54,949 nt of DNA, from contig NZ_ADGX01000054.1 in assembly GCF_000177675.1 (NCBI RefSeq), forward strand, positions 1-54,949, in the 5' to 3' direction. The notes below the pieces were generated by a model, which was not told the origin of the DNA, did no database searches, and saw only the letters and a program-made list of their open reading frames with translations. Numbering within the stretch: the stretch's first letter is position 1; each line of letters opens with the position of its first letter. This stretch comes from Parafrankia sp. EUN1f (lineage in GTDB: Bacteria > Actinomycetota > Actinomycetes > Frankiales > Frankiaceae). Positions 1 to 8,591 of this stretch are shown here, one piece after another. The translations under genes were made by a program, and so were the position numbers.

Positions 1-457
1 CGTCGCTGCGCAGCGCGTAGCCGTTGCCGTTGCTCCCGGCGGCGATGGCGCGGATGTCCTCCAGGCCGGCGACCTGGACGGGCACGTTGCTGTTGATGAT
101 GGTGCCGTTGCCGAGCTGGCCGACGTTGTTGAGGCCCCAGGCCCAGACGGTGCCGTCGCCGTTGAGCGCGAACCCGGAGCCGGCCCCGCCCGCGATGGCG
201 CGGACGTCGTCGAGGCCGGTGAGGTCGGTGACCGGCACGGGGCTGAAGCTGGGCGTGCCGGTGGTGCCGTTGCCCAGCTGCCCGAAGGTGTTGTGCCCCC
301 AGGCCCGGGCCGCGTACGACGGGGGCGCGAACGCGTACTCCGCTCCGGGCAGCTCGCTCGTGGTGGGTGCAGCGCTCGCGACCGCGGGCAGTGCCACCGT
401 GCCGGCTGCGGCCAGCACCACCGCCCAGGTTCCGATCCGCCGCTGTCGACTTGGCAT
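1..457 (-). CDS. Secreted RCC1-repeat beta-propeller protein, N-terminal part (cut by window edge)
   Basis: These are the first 152 codons of a secreted RCC1-repeat protein; the remainder lies beyond the left edge. The ATG at 457 opens a signal peptide with a basic start (MPSRQRR), a hydrophobic stretch at about residues 10-27 and an AVASAA cleavage region. The mature part shows RCC1-type repeats of about 50 residues, with AWGHNTFGQLGNGT near residue 52 and AWGLNNVGQLGNGT near 106, each followed by a beta-rich segment containing IAxGxxxGxAL. RCC1 propellers are binding scaffolds, and no partner can be named here. The Clp_N gene lies 127 bases upstream on the same strand. The family call is firm but the function is open. 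Confidence 0.85.
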   Translation of the reverse strand, partial: MPSRQRRIGTWAVVLAAAGTVALPAVASAAPTTSELPGAEYAFAPPSYAARAWGHNTFGQLGNGTTGTPSFSPVPVTDLTGLDDVRAIAGGAGSGFALNGDGTVWAWGLNNVGQLGNGTIINSNVPVQVAGLEDIRAIAAGSNGNGYALRSD

Positions 458-584
458 CTGCGCGCCTCCGTACTGGTGGGTGTCATCCTCGAACCCCCGA
501 CGAACACGGAGAGTAGTTGCGTGACCTGTTCGACTATTCAGCTTGTTTAAATGTTCGCTATGCCGCGTGTTGGCGGCGCCCGTC

Positions 585-1364
585 TCAGGGGCGCGCCTTC
601 GGGGCGGGATCCGGTGTGGCGGTGGCGGATGGGCCGCTGACGGCGAGGGCGAGCAGCTGGCGGAGATGGGTCTCCGCGCCCGGTTTGGTGACACCCAGGG
701 ACGTCAGTGGGCCGGCGCCGTCCTCCAGCTCCAGCAGCGCGAGCAGGATGTGCTCGGTGCCGACGTAGCTGTGATCCAGCCGCAGGGCCTCGCGGAAGGT
801 CAGCTCGAGAGCCTTCTTGGCGCGCCCGTCGAAGGGGATGAGGTCGGGTACCTCCGCGACGGGCGGCGCCAGGTTCGCGGTCGCCGCCTCGCGCACGGCG
901 GCGAGGGGGGCGCCCTGGGCGACGATCGCGGCGGCGCCGAGCCCGGCGGGGTCGGCGAGCAGGCCGAGCAGCAGATGCTCCGCGGTGATCTCGGCGTTGC
1001 CGGCGGCCCGCGCCTCGTTCTGCGCGGCGACCACGGCGTTGCGGGCCCGCTGGGTGTAGCGGCCGAAACCCTGTGCCGGGTCGAGGCTTTCCGGCTCGCC
1101 GGGCTCCTTGGGGACGAACCGCTTCTGTGCGGCCTGCTTGGTGACGCCCATGCTGCGCCCGATCTCCGTCCAGGAAGCGCCGGAACGACGGGCCTGGTCG
1201 ACGAAGTGGCCGATGAGGTGGTCGGCCACGTCGCCGAGGTGGTCGGCGACCAGCACGGCGCCGGACAGCTGCTCGAGGGCGTCGGCGTGGGTCTTCTTGA
1301 TCGCGGCGATCAGATCGTCGAGTCGGACGCTGTTGCTGAGGGCGGTCGGATCGATGTCTGCCAT
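585..1364 (-). CDS. Clp_N-domain protein with internal helix-turn-helix
   Basis: A 259-residue protein with no ATPase module. Residues about 12-60 form a helical segment. Residues about 60-82 read as a helix-turn-helix (SGASWTEIGRSMGVTKQAAQ). The C-terminal half carries two Clp_N repeats, centred on AEHLLLGLLADP (about 129-140) and TEHILLALLELEDG (about 203-216). Actinobacterial proteins of this layout are annotated as Clp amino-terminal domain proteins; their role is poorly defined, and DNA binding is inferred from the HTH. I chose the ATG at 1364 rather than an in-frame one at 1400 because the promoter and two palindromes lie between 1367 and 1413, so translation from 1400 would run through its own operators. 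The gene probably regulates itself. Confidence 0.8.
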   Translation of the reverse strand: MADIDPTALSNSVRLDDLIAAIKKTHADALEQLSGAVLVADHLGDVADHLIGHFVDQARRSGASWTEIGRSMGVTKQAAQKRFVPKEPGEPESLDPAQGFGRYTQRARNAVVAAQNEARAAGNAEITAEHLLLGLLADPAGLGAAAIVAQGAPLAAVREAATANLAPPVAEVPDLIPFDGRAKKALELTFREALRLDHSYVGTEHILLALLELEDGAGPLTSLGVTKPGAETHLRQLLALAVSGPSATATPDPAPKARP

Positions 1365-1366
1365 GG

Positions 1367-1413
1367 CGTCAACTCTAGGTTGACGATCGATTGGCGTCAA
1401 CCCAAAGTTGACG
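1367..1413 (-). promoter_or_regulatory. Twin palindromic operators overlapping a leaderless promoter of the Clp_N/HTH gene
   Basis: There are two 19-base palindromes of the form CGTCAAC-N5-GTTGACG, at 1367-1385 (spacer TCTAG) and 1395-1413 (spacer CCAAA), with starts 28 bases apart. On the minus strand TTGACG (1400-1395) and TAGAGT (1377-1372) are separated by exactly 17 bases, which makes a good -35/-10 pair. Transcription would then start at about 1365, next to the ATG at 1364, giving a leaderless mRNA. The -35 lies in one palindrome and the -10 in the other, so a bound repressor would cover both. The likely ligand is the HTH protein encoded here; that is inference. Confidence 0.7.
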
Positions 1414-1472
1414 CTAATCGGATCTCCGTCGTCCCTGTCCGCTCCGGACTGTTGTCGGTCGTGGTGCGAGTG

Positions 1473-2333
1473 TCAGTCGGTGGTACGACGCCGGTAGAGG
1501 GCGACCGCCAGCGGCGCGCACACCGCGACGATGGCCACCGACCAGAGCACCGCGGCCAGGACCGGATGCTGCATGGGCCAGGCGTGGGAGGCCGCGGACG
1601 GATTCGGGTTGCCGAACAGGTCCCGGGCCGCCGCGGTCACCGCGCTGACCGGGTTCCATTCGGCGATCGCCCGCACCACGCCCGGCATGCCCGCGGTCGG
1701 CACCATCGCGTTCGACACGATCGCCAGCGGGAACAGCAGCACCAGCGCGATCGACTGGGCGCTCTCCGGACCCTCGCTGACCATGCCCAGGCAGGCTGTG
1801 CCCCAGGCCAGCGCGTAGCTGAACAGCAGCGGGATCGCGAGCGCGCCGACGAACCCGGCGAGGGAGGTGTCCGGCCGCCAGCCGATCGCCAGGCCCGTCA
1901 GCAGCACGATCGACATGCAGACCGCGGCCGCGAGCACGTCCGACAGCGAACGGCTGACCAGGACGGCGGCCCGCCACATCGGCAGGGTCCGGAACCGGTT
2001 GACCGCGCCGGTGCGCAGGTCGTTGCTCAGCCCGACCGCGGTACCCATCGCCGAGGTGGTGAGGTTGAGCGCGACCAGTCCGGGGATCGCGAAGTCCTTG
2101 TAGTCGCCGCCGGCGACGCTCACCCCGCCGCCGAGGACGTAGACGAACAGCAGGGTGAACAGCACCGGCTGCACGGTGATGTCGGACAACTGCAGGGGCT
2201 CGCGGGCGATGTGCACCAGGTTGCGCCGGGTGAGCACGACGACATCGCGCACCGCCCGGCTGACGGCGCCGGTCCGCGCCGGCGCGGCGAGGGCCGCGGC
2301 CGGGCCGCCCGTGGTGATCGTGAGCTCGGACAT
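1473..2333 (-). CDS. ABC-2 type exporter permease (DrrB-like)
   Basis: A 286-residue membrane subunit of a drug or lipid exporter. An N-terminal cytoplasmic tail of about 55 residues (VVLTRRNLVHIAREPLQ) is followed by about six hydrophobic segments (for example PVLFTLLFVYVLGGGV, VLAAAVCMSIVLLTGLAIG, IALVLLFPLAIVSNAMVP). GMPGVVRAIAEWNPVSAVT near the end is characteristic of the DrrB/ABC-2 family. The ATG at 2333 shares one base with the stop of the ATPase gene, so the two are translationally coupled and form one transporter. The substrate is unknown. The divergent TetR gene at 3467 is the likely regulator. Confidence 0.85.
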   Translation of the reverse strand: MSELTITTGGPAAALAAPARTGAVSRAVRDVVVLTRRNLVHIAREPLQLSDITVQPVLFTLLFVYVLGGGVSVAGGDYKDFAIPGLVALNLTTSAMGTAVGLSNDLRTGAVNRFRTLPMWRAAVLVSRSLSDVLAAAVCMSIVLLTGLAIGWRPDTSLAGFVGALAIPLLFSYALAWGTACLGMVSEGPESAQSIALVLLFPLAIVSNAMVPTAGMPGVVRAIAEWNPVSAVTAAARDLFGNPNPSAASHAWPMQHPVLAAVLWSVAIVAVCAPLAVALYRRRTTD

Positions 2334-3364
2334 CAGGCCACTCCCACCGGGCGCGCCGCGCGGTCGTCGTCGGAACGGTCGTCGTCGGAACGGTCGTCGG
2401 GACGGCTGTTCGGACCGGGCTCGGAGGCGATGCCCGGGGTGCCCGTGAGCGCGAAGAACACGTCGTCGAGGGACGGCGCGTGCACGACGACGTCGTCGAC
2501 CAGCGCCCCGACGCCGTCCAGGGCCCGGATGACCGCTGTCGCCACGCCCGAGCCGCCGCGCACCGCCGCGCGCAGCCGCCGCCCGGCAGCGTCGATGTCG
2601 ACGCGGCCCTCGACGAGGGGGTGCAGCGCCGCCGCCGCGCCGGCATGCGCGGCGGAGAGGGTGATCTCCAGGCGGTGGCCGCCGATCGTGGTCTTGAGCT
2701 CGTCGGCGGTGCCGCGGGCGACGACCCGCCCGTGGTCGATCACGACGATGTGGTCGGCGAGCGCGTCGGCCTCCTCCAGGTACTGCGTAGTCAGCAGGAT
2801 CGTGGTGCCCGCGGCCACCAGGTCGCGCACGACCTCCCACATCCGCGCCCGGCTGGTCGGGTCCAGGCCGGTGGTCGGCTCGTCGAGGAACAGCACCGCC
2901 GGCCGCGCCACCAGGCTCGCGGCCAGGTCGAGGCGGCGGCGCATGCCGCCCGAATAGCCCTTGAGCACGCGGTCGGCGGCGTCGGTCAGCTCGAACCGCG
3001 CCAGCAGCTCGCCGGCGCGGTCGGCGGCGGCCCGCGAGCGCAGGCCGCTGAGCTCGGCGATCATCCGCAGGTTCTGCCGGCCGGTCAGCGCCTCGTCGAG
3101 GGTGGCGTCCTGGGCGGTCACCCCGATGCGGCGCCGGACCTCGCCGGCCTGGGTCACCACATCGAACCCGGCCACGCTGGCCCGGCCGGTGTCCGGCCGG
3201 GCCAGCGTGGTCAGGATGCGCACCGCGGTGCTCTTACCCGCCCCGTTCGGGCCGAGCACGCCGAGGATCGTCCCCGCGGGGACGTGCAGGTCGACCCCGG
3301 CCAGGGCCTGGGTGTCGCCGTAGCGTTTCGTGAGGCCGGTGGCCTCGATCATCGTCTGGTCCAC
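2333..3364 (-). CDS. ABC exporter ATPase (DrrA-like)
   Basis: A 343-residue ATP-binding subunit paired with the permease that follows. Walker A is GPNGAGKST (about residue 40), the signature is GYSGGMRRRLD (about 138), and Walker B is VLFLDEPTTGLD, followed by a switch region (LLTTQYLEEADAL). The C-terminal DrrA-type domain contains a region typical of daunorubicin-resistance ATPases. The start is probably the GTG at 3364 behind a G-rich site; an ATG at 3352 is an alternative. The acidic and arginine-rich tail (DDRSDDDRSDDDR) is encoded by a short tandem repeat. Divergent transcription from tetR and paired sites at 3390-3431 suggest repression relieved by a ligand that the pump exports. Confidence 0.88.
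   Translation of the reverse strand: MDQTMIEATGLTKRYGDTQALAGVDLHVPAGTILGVLGPNGAGKSTAVRILTTLARPDTGRASVAGFDVVTQAGEVRRRIGVTAQDATLDEALTGRQNLRMIAELSGLRSRAAADRAGELLARFELTDAADRVLKGYSGGMRRRLDLAASLVARPAVLFLDEPTTGLDPTSRARMWEVVRDLVAAGTTILLTTQYLEEADALADHIVVIDHGRVVARGTADELKTTIGGHRLEITLSAAHAGAAAALHPLVEGRVDIDAAGRRLRAAVRGGSGVATAVIRALDGVGALVDDVVVHAPSLDDVFFALTGTPGIASEPGPNSRPDDRSDDDRSDDDRAARPVGVA
2363..2392. repeat. Short tandem repeat (2 x 15 bases) in the ATPase gene tail
   Basis: The unit ggtcgtcgtcggaac occurs twice in tandem and is followed by a partial third copy. On the coding (minus) strand it encodes the repeated Asp/Arg/Ser tail of the ABC ATPase. The unit is a multiple of three, so copy-number change would lengthen or shorten the tail without shifting the frame. 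Confidence 0.7.
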
Positions 3365-3389
3365 GTGACCGCCCCCGATTCGTCAGTAA

Positions 3390-3431
3390 CTTGCCGGCAG
3401 GTAAGATAAAACTTACTTGCCGCAAGGTAAG
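3390..3431. promoter_or_regulatory. Paired TetR-type sites between tetR and the ABC exporter
   Basis: Two imperfect inverted repeats of the form CTTGCC-N4-GGTAAG lie at 3390-3405 and 3416-3431, 26 bases apart, in the 102-base gap between divergent genes. The two 16-base copies differ at only a few central positions. Their position and duplication fit an operator bound by the adjacent TetR protein that controls both directions. Confidence 0.6.
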
Positions 3432-3466
3432 TAACATGAGGTCGTCGCGTCAAGTAGGTTGAGATC

Positions 3467-4072
3467 ATGCCCAGACCCCCCGCGCCGGCTGCAGGGGAGA
3501 AGAGCACCCGGGAACGGATCCTCGACGTCGCTCTCGAGCTGTTCACGCACTCCGGCTACGAGGCGGTGTCGCTGCGTGAGATCGCGCAGCGGCTGAACAT
3601 CACCAAGGCCGCGCTGTACTACCACTTCGCCAGCAAGGACGACATCCTGCTGGCGCTGCACCTGCGGCTGCACGAGCTGGGGCGGGCCGGCTTCGAGGAC
3701 CTGGAGGCCGACCTCGCCAGCCCCGACCGGTGGCCCGCGGCGCTGGACCTGATCGTCGGCGCCATGCTTGCCAACCGGACGCTGTTCCTGTTCCACATGC
3801 GCAACCACCACGCGATCGAGCGGTTGCCCGACCACCACGGCCAGGGCGGGAGCCACTCCGATCTGCAGGAGCGCCTCCTGCGGATCCTGTCCAACGACGA
3901 GGTGCCGATCGAGCGGCGGGTGCGGCTGGCCTGCGCCCTGGGCGCGATCGTCGGAGGCTTCCTGCTCGGCAGCGAGGTGTTCGCCGGGGTCGGCGACGAG
4001 GATCTCGGCGTCATGGTCCGCGCCACGGTCGGTGACCTCATGCGCCCGGCCGCACCCCACCCGCCCTCCTGA
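3467..4072 (+). CDS. TetR-family transcriptional regulator
   Basis: A 201-residue regulator. The N-terminal DNA-binding domain is complete: [13 protein letters not shown] (helix 1), then the [23 protein letters not shown] at about residues 38-57, followed by SKDDILLAL. The remaining 140 residues form a variable helical ligand-binding domain. The ATG at 3467 follows a weak purine-rich site. The gene is divergent from the DrrAB-like exporter, and two repeated operator-like sites lie between them, so it most likely represses the exporter and itself. The inducer is unknown. Confidence 0.88.
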   Translation: MPRPPAPAAGEKSTRERILDVALELFTHSGYEAVSLREIAQRLNITKAALYYHFASKDDILLALHLRLHELGRAGFEDLEADLASPDRWPAALDLIVGAMLANRTLFLFHMRNHHAIERLPDHHGQGGSHSDLQERLLRILSNDEVPIERRVRLACALGAIVGGFLLGSEVFAGVGDEDLGVMVRATVGDLMRPAAPHPPS

Positions 4073-4128
4073 CCACTCTCGGTGCCCTCCTGGCGCCGCC
4101 GCATGGTCGCTCGTGTCACGATCAGGTC

Positions 4129-5780
4129 GTGACGGCAGGCGAGGAACCGCCGGCGACGAGCCGCCGGCGCTTTCTGGACACGACCCTGCGGCTGACGGCG
4201 TCCGGTGCGTTCACCGCCGCCGCGGGGACCCTGGCCGCCGGCTGTGACGGGTCCGGCGTCGCGGGCGATGCCGCCGGCGCCGGCGGCGGCAGGCGGGCGG
4301 TGACAGGCGCGGGCGCGGTGCGGCGGCCGTTCACCACCGGCACGCCGGGGCCGGTCACCGCGCAGGACCTCGTCGACGCCGACACGCTGTGGGGCTGGGT
4401 CGACCGGATGACCGCGGTGGGCCCCGGCACACCGGGTCGGCGGCGCACCGCGGCCACATCGACGACCTCGAGCGCCAGCTGCGCGGCTACGGCCTCACCG
4501 TGACCCGTCATCCGACCCGGCTCGCGCAGTGGCTGGCCCAGCGATGGTCACTGCAGGTCACGGACGCCGGCGGTACCGCCTGGACTGTTCCGGTCGCCTC
4601 CTACCGGCCGCGCTCCGGTGAGACCGGGCCGGCCGGGGTGACCGGCCCCGTGGTCGACCTGGGCCCCGGTGACGAGGCGGCCTACCAGGCTGCCGCCGGT
4701 GCCGGTGCCGGCGGCGCGGCGGCGCCGCTCACCGGGGCGGTGGTCGTCGTCGACGCACCGATCGCCCGGCTGCACGCCTCGGTGCTCACCGATCTCGCCT
4801 ACGCGGTGCATCCCCCCACCGCCCGCGCCGAGTTCGCGCAGGAGGACTACTCCCGCGTCTGGCTGGGGGTGCCACCGGCCCCCGACCTGGCCACCGCCCG
4901 TTCCCACGGCGCCGTCGCCATGATCGAGATCTCTGATCAGAGCCCGGCGCTGGCCGCCGGCCAGTACACCCCGCACCAGCAGGAGCACGCCGGGCTGCCG
5001 GCCCTGCGGCTGGACCGGGAGTCCGGCGCCCGGCTGCGCGCGCTGCTCGCCCGCGGCCCCGCCCGGGCCACGCTCGTGCTGACGGCTGACCGGCGCGAGA
5101 CCACAGTGGACTACCTGCTCGCCCGGCTGCCGGGCGCCGGACCGCCCGGCGCCCGGGCGGGCGCCGTCCTGGTCGCGACCCACACGGACGGGCAGAACGC
5201 CGTCGAGGAGAACGGCGGACCCGCGCTGTGCGCGCTCGCCGAGTACTTCAGCCGTTTCCCGGCCAGCACGCGGTCCCGTGACCTGCTGTTCATGTTCTCG
5301 CCGAACCACATGACCGCCGACGGCGCCACCGTCAAACCGGATGCCTGGCTGCGGGCCCACCCCGAGATCACCGCCGGGGTGGAAATGGCGCTCGTCGCCG
5401 AGCACCTGGGCACCCTCGGCTGGGACGACCAGGGCGGCACCGGCCCGTACCGGGCGACCGGGCGCACCGAACCGGTCGCGGTCGCCGTCGGCAACAGCGA
5501 CACGCTGCGCACCCTGGCAGACGACGAGGTCCGCACCAGCCGCCTGACCCGCGCCGGCATCCAGAAGCCCTTCCAGAACGGCCTGTACGGGGAGGGCACC
5601 TTCGCCTACCGGCTGGGCATCCCCACCATCGCGATGATCACCGGCCCGGCGTATCTGCTGCAGGTCGCCCCGGGCGGCAACCTCGACAAGCTCGATCGCG
5701 CGCTGCTGCACCGGCACACGGTCTTCCTGGCCCGCCTGCTCCACCGGATGATGGAGCTGCCCGGCGACATCCCGCGCTAG
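4129..5780 (+). pseudogene. Tat-exported lipoprotein, M28-peptidase-like, interrupted by a frameshift
   Basis: A GTG at 4129 opens a twin-arginine signal (SRRRFLDTT) ending in a lipobox (LAAGC), so the product would be a folded, lipid-anchored extracellular protein. The first frame continues to WVDRMTAVGPGTPG, and the homology then continues in another frame as AAHRGHIDDLERQLRGYGL through to the stop at 5780, about 550 residues in all. One extra G in the run at 4434-4436 would join the frames. The C-terminal part contains ATHTDGQNAVEENGG, which resembles the metal-binding H-x-D ... E-N region of M28 aminopeptidases; an inserted PA-like segment is possible. As written the gene is broken. It may be a true pseudogene or a sequence error. 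The exact substrate class is uncertain. Confidence 0.65.
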
Positions 5781-5848
5781 GCCCGCAGCGGCGCCGGCCC
5801 GCGACGCCGTGGACCCACGGCGCACGGAATCTCGGAGCCGCCGACCCC

Positions 5849-7114
5849 TCAGCGCGCCGGTGCCGGGGCCGGGCGGAACAGGCCCGGGGTGGGGGAGCAG
5901 GCGGCGCGCAGCGTACGGGCCGGGCGGCCGAGCAGATAGCCCTGGCCGAAGCCGATACCGATCTCGGTGGCCGTCCGCAGCTCGGCGGTGGACTCGATGC
6001 CCTCCGCGATGACCTGGCCGCCGATCTCCCGGGCGACGCTCACGATGGCGGCCGCGACCGCGCGCCGCGCCGGGTCGACGTCCATCCGGTGGGTGATCAG
6101 ATAGTCCAGTTTGACGATCTCGGGGCGCAGTTGGATGAGCTGTTCGAGCCCGGAGTAGCCGGTGCCGGTGTCGTCCACCGCGATGCGGGTGCCCAGCGAG
6201 CGCAGCGCCTGGATGTCGCGCATGACCACCGGGTCGGTGCTGAAGTACTCGTGCTCGGTGATCTCCACGATGACCCGGTCGCAGGCCCCGAACGACCGGA
6301 GCAGCCCCAGCAGGCCGGAGGCGATCGTGGCCGGTGCGGCGTTGAGCGACAGTGCCACCGAGGGCGGCAGGCCGGGCAGCACGGTGAGCGCGTGCCGGAT
6401 CGCCGCCAGCTCCAGCTCGGTGCCCAGGCCCAGCTGGGCGGCGACCTTGTACCAGCCTTCCGGGTCACGCTGGGAGCCGGGGAACCTCGACAGTGCCTCG
6501 ACCCCGGCGATGCTGCCGTCGGCGAGGCTGACCACCGGCTGGAACACGATCTGGGGCCCACCGTCGTCGATGATGTCGCTGATGATCCGGGAGAGGTGGC
6601 TGCGGGACTCCCACACCCGGCGCAGATCGATCACCGCGTCGCGCAGGAACGCCGCCAGCAGGTCGACGAACTGCCCGTCCCGGGGCCGCAGGTGCGGCCG
6701 CGGCTGCCGCCCGAAGCAGCCGACGATCCCGTAGACCTCGTCATCGGTGTCGTAGACCAGCGCTGCCGCGTAGGAGCCGATGTCGAGCCCGTGCACGATC
6801 GGGGCGTCGGCGGTGCGCTGGTCGGCGTGGGTGTCCGGGATGACGATCGGGGCGTCGTGCGCGAGCTCCGCGGGGTACAGCGCGGCCTGACGGCGGATGG
6901 TGCTGCCCGGCTGCAGCCCGAAGACGGACGGGTCGCCGTCGAAGACCTGCAGGAGCAGGTACTGCTCGTCGAGCCGGCCGAGGAACGCGACGTCCATCGT
7001 CAGGTGCCGGCGCAGGACGCCCAGCAGATCGGCCACCGAGGGATCGGCCTGGATCTGCTCCGTGCCGGGGTCCAGTGGTTTCGCCGGGCCCACCGGTGAC
7101 GCCGTGCGCGCCAT
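5849..7114 (-). CDS. GAF-EAL cyclic-di-GMP phosphodiesterase
   Basis: A 421-residue cytoplasmic protein predicted to hydrolyse cyclic di-GMP. A GAF-like sensor domain spans about residues 25-165, followed by an EAL domain from about 185. The EAL signature is present (GVEALSRF, about 206), as are the metal and catalytic motifs: LNAAP, EITEHE, DDTGTGYSGLEQL, the lysine in EIVKLD, and IAEGIES, then GQGYLLGRP. The usual DDFGTG is DDTGTG here, while the acidic residues are kept, so activity is plausible. I chose the ATG at 7114 because GAGGGAG lies seven bases upstream; a longer in-frame form could start at 7207. The signal sensed by the GAF domain is unknown. The gene lies 117 bases downstream of corA on the same strand. 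Confidence 0.85.
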   Translation of the reverse strand: MARTASPVGPAKPLDPGTEQIQADPSVADLLGVLRRHLTMDVAFLGRLDEQYLLLQVFDGDPSVFGLQPGSTIRRQAALYPAELAHDAPIVIPDTHADQRTADAPIVHGLDIGSYAAALVYDTDDEVYGIVGCFGRQPRPHLRPRDGQFVDLLAAFLRDAVIDLRRVWESRSHLSRIISDIIDDGGPQIVFQPVVSLADGSIAGVEALSRFPGSQRDPEGWYKVAAQLGLGTELELAAIRHALTVLPGLPPSVALSLNAAPATIASGLLGLLRSFGACDRVIVEITEHEYFSTDPVVMRDIQALRSLGTRIAVDDTGTGYSGLEQLIQLRPEIVKLDYLITHRMDVDPARRAVAAAIVSVAREIGGQVIAEGIESTAELRTATEIGIGFGQGYLLGRPARTLRAACSPTPGLFRPAPAPAR

Positions 7115-7231
7115 GGCACCACTCCCTCGCGCCACTGGTTTGCGCCTGCTGCTCCTGCGCCTGCTGCGTTGCTCCCCGCTAGGCATGCCCGCCCCACCCG
7201 GGGACACACCAGGGTTCGGACACCCCGGGGC

Positions 7232-8506
7232 TCAGAGCCAGCCGTTGCGGCGGAACGCCCGGTAGAGGGACAGGCAGATGACAGCCATCAGCGTGAGCAC
7301 CGCCGGGTAGCCCCAGACCTCGCGCAGCTCCGGCATGTGCTCGAAGTTCATCCCGTAGATGCCGGCGATGGCGGTCGGGACGGCGCCGATGGCGACCCAG
7401 GCGCTGATCTTGCGCATGTCCTCGTTCTGGGCGATCGTCACCTGCGTCAGCGTCGCCTGCAGGATCGAGGACAGCAGCTCGTCGAGGTGGGCGACCCGCT
7501 GGGTCACCTGGACGAGGTGGTCGAACACGTCCCGGAAATGGTCGCGCACGTGCGGGTCGATCATCGGCAGGGCGGTGTCCGACAGCATGCGCAGCGGCCC
7601 GTTGAGCGGGGTGACGGCGTGCTTGAACTCCAGCAGCTCGCGCTTGAGCTGGTAGAGCTTCTCCACCGGGGCCCGGGCGGAGCGCTCGAACACCAGCGCC
7701 TCGACGGCGTCGACGTCGGCGTCGAGGCGTTCCACCAGCGCCAGGTAGTTGTCGACGATCCCGTCGCACACCCCGTGCAGCACCGCGGACGGCCCGTGGC
7801 GCAGCATCGCGGGCTGCGCCTCCAGGCTGGCGCGCAGCTGCTCCAGGGCACCGTGGTTGCCGTGCCGCACGGTCACCACGAAGTCCGGGCCGATGAAGAC
7901 CATCACCTCGCCGGTGACGACGACCTCGGTGTCCTCGGCGATCTCGTCGTGCTCCACGTAGCTGGCGGTCTTGAGGACCATGAACAGGGTGCTGCCGTAC
8001 AGTTCGATCTTGGGGCGCTGGTGGGCGACGATGGCGTCCTCCACCGCGAGCTCCGGCAGGCCGTAGAGCTCCGCGATCGAGGTGAGCTCGGTGTCGCTGG
8101 GCTCGAACAGCCCCACCCAGGCGAACGCGCCGTGGTGGCGGCGGGCGATGCGGGCCGCGGTGAGCAGGTTCGAGCCGTCGGGCACCCGGCGGCCGTCGGC
8201 GTAGACGTGGCAGGCCACCACCCGTCCGGACGGGGCCTCGCCCGTGCCGGGGGCGGGCAGCCGGCGCTTGGGCCGGGCCCGCACCAGGGAGACGGGGCGG
8301 GCCAGCGCGCCGGCGAGCAGGTCCCGCAGCGCGCCCACCCCGTGGTCGTGGTCGTGGTCCGCGCCATGCTCGGTGGACGGGTCAGCCAGACGGTCGGGAT
8401 CCTGCTCAAGGTTCACGCCGTCCGCCTCCGCACGATCACTCCCGTTCCCGTCGCCGTCTGCCCGACATTCCCCGCTCGGCAGGATCAAATCCCGCCGAGT
8501 CGTCAT
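7232..8506 (-). CDS. corA: CorA-family magnesium/divalent metal transporter
   Basis: About 424 residues. A long cytoplasmic N-terminal domain (HGAFAWVGLFEP, ELAVEDAIVAHQRPKIE) and a coiled region (LKRELLEFKHAVTPL) precede two C-terminal membrane helices. The GMN signature is present as YGMNFEHMP between the helices, and the protein ends in a basic tail (YRAFRRNGWL). CorA proteins form pentameric channels for Mg2+ and related ions in the plasma membrane. The N-terminal extension contains a histidine/aspartate patch (HGADHDHDHG) that could bind metal; that is inference. The ATG at 8506 has AGGA five bases upstream and is preferred over one two codons upstream. Confidence 0.9.
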   Translation of the reverse strand: MTTRRDLILPSGECRADGDGNGSDRAEADGVNLEQDPDRLADPSTEHGADHDHDHGVGALRDLLAGALARPVSLVRARPKRRLPAPGTGEAPSGRVVACHVYADGRRVPDGSNLLTAARIARRHHGAFAWVGLFEPSDTELTSIAELYGLPELAVEDAIVAHQRPKIELYGSTLFMVLKTASYVEHDEIAEDTEVVVTGEVMVFIGPDFVVTVRHGNHGALEQLRASLEAQPAMLRHGPSAVLHGVCDGIVDNYLALVERLDADVDAVEALVFERSARAPVEKLYQLKRELLEFKHAVTPLNGPLRMLSDTALPMIDPHVRDHFRDVFDHLVQVTQRVAHLDELLSSILQATLTQVTIAQNEDMRKISAWVAIGAVPTAIAGIYGMNFEHMPELREVWGYPAVLTLMAVICLSLYRAFRRNGWL

Positions 8507-8591
8507 GTCCATCCTGGCGGACGAGGGAGAAGGGGGAACGCCCGGCCGGCACCAACCGCCTGCCGGGCCCGCTGCCACGGCGGGCCCGCGG

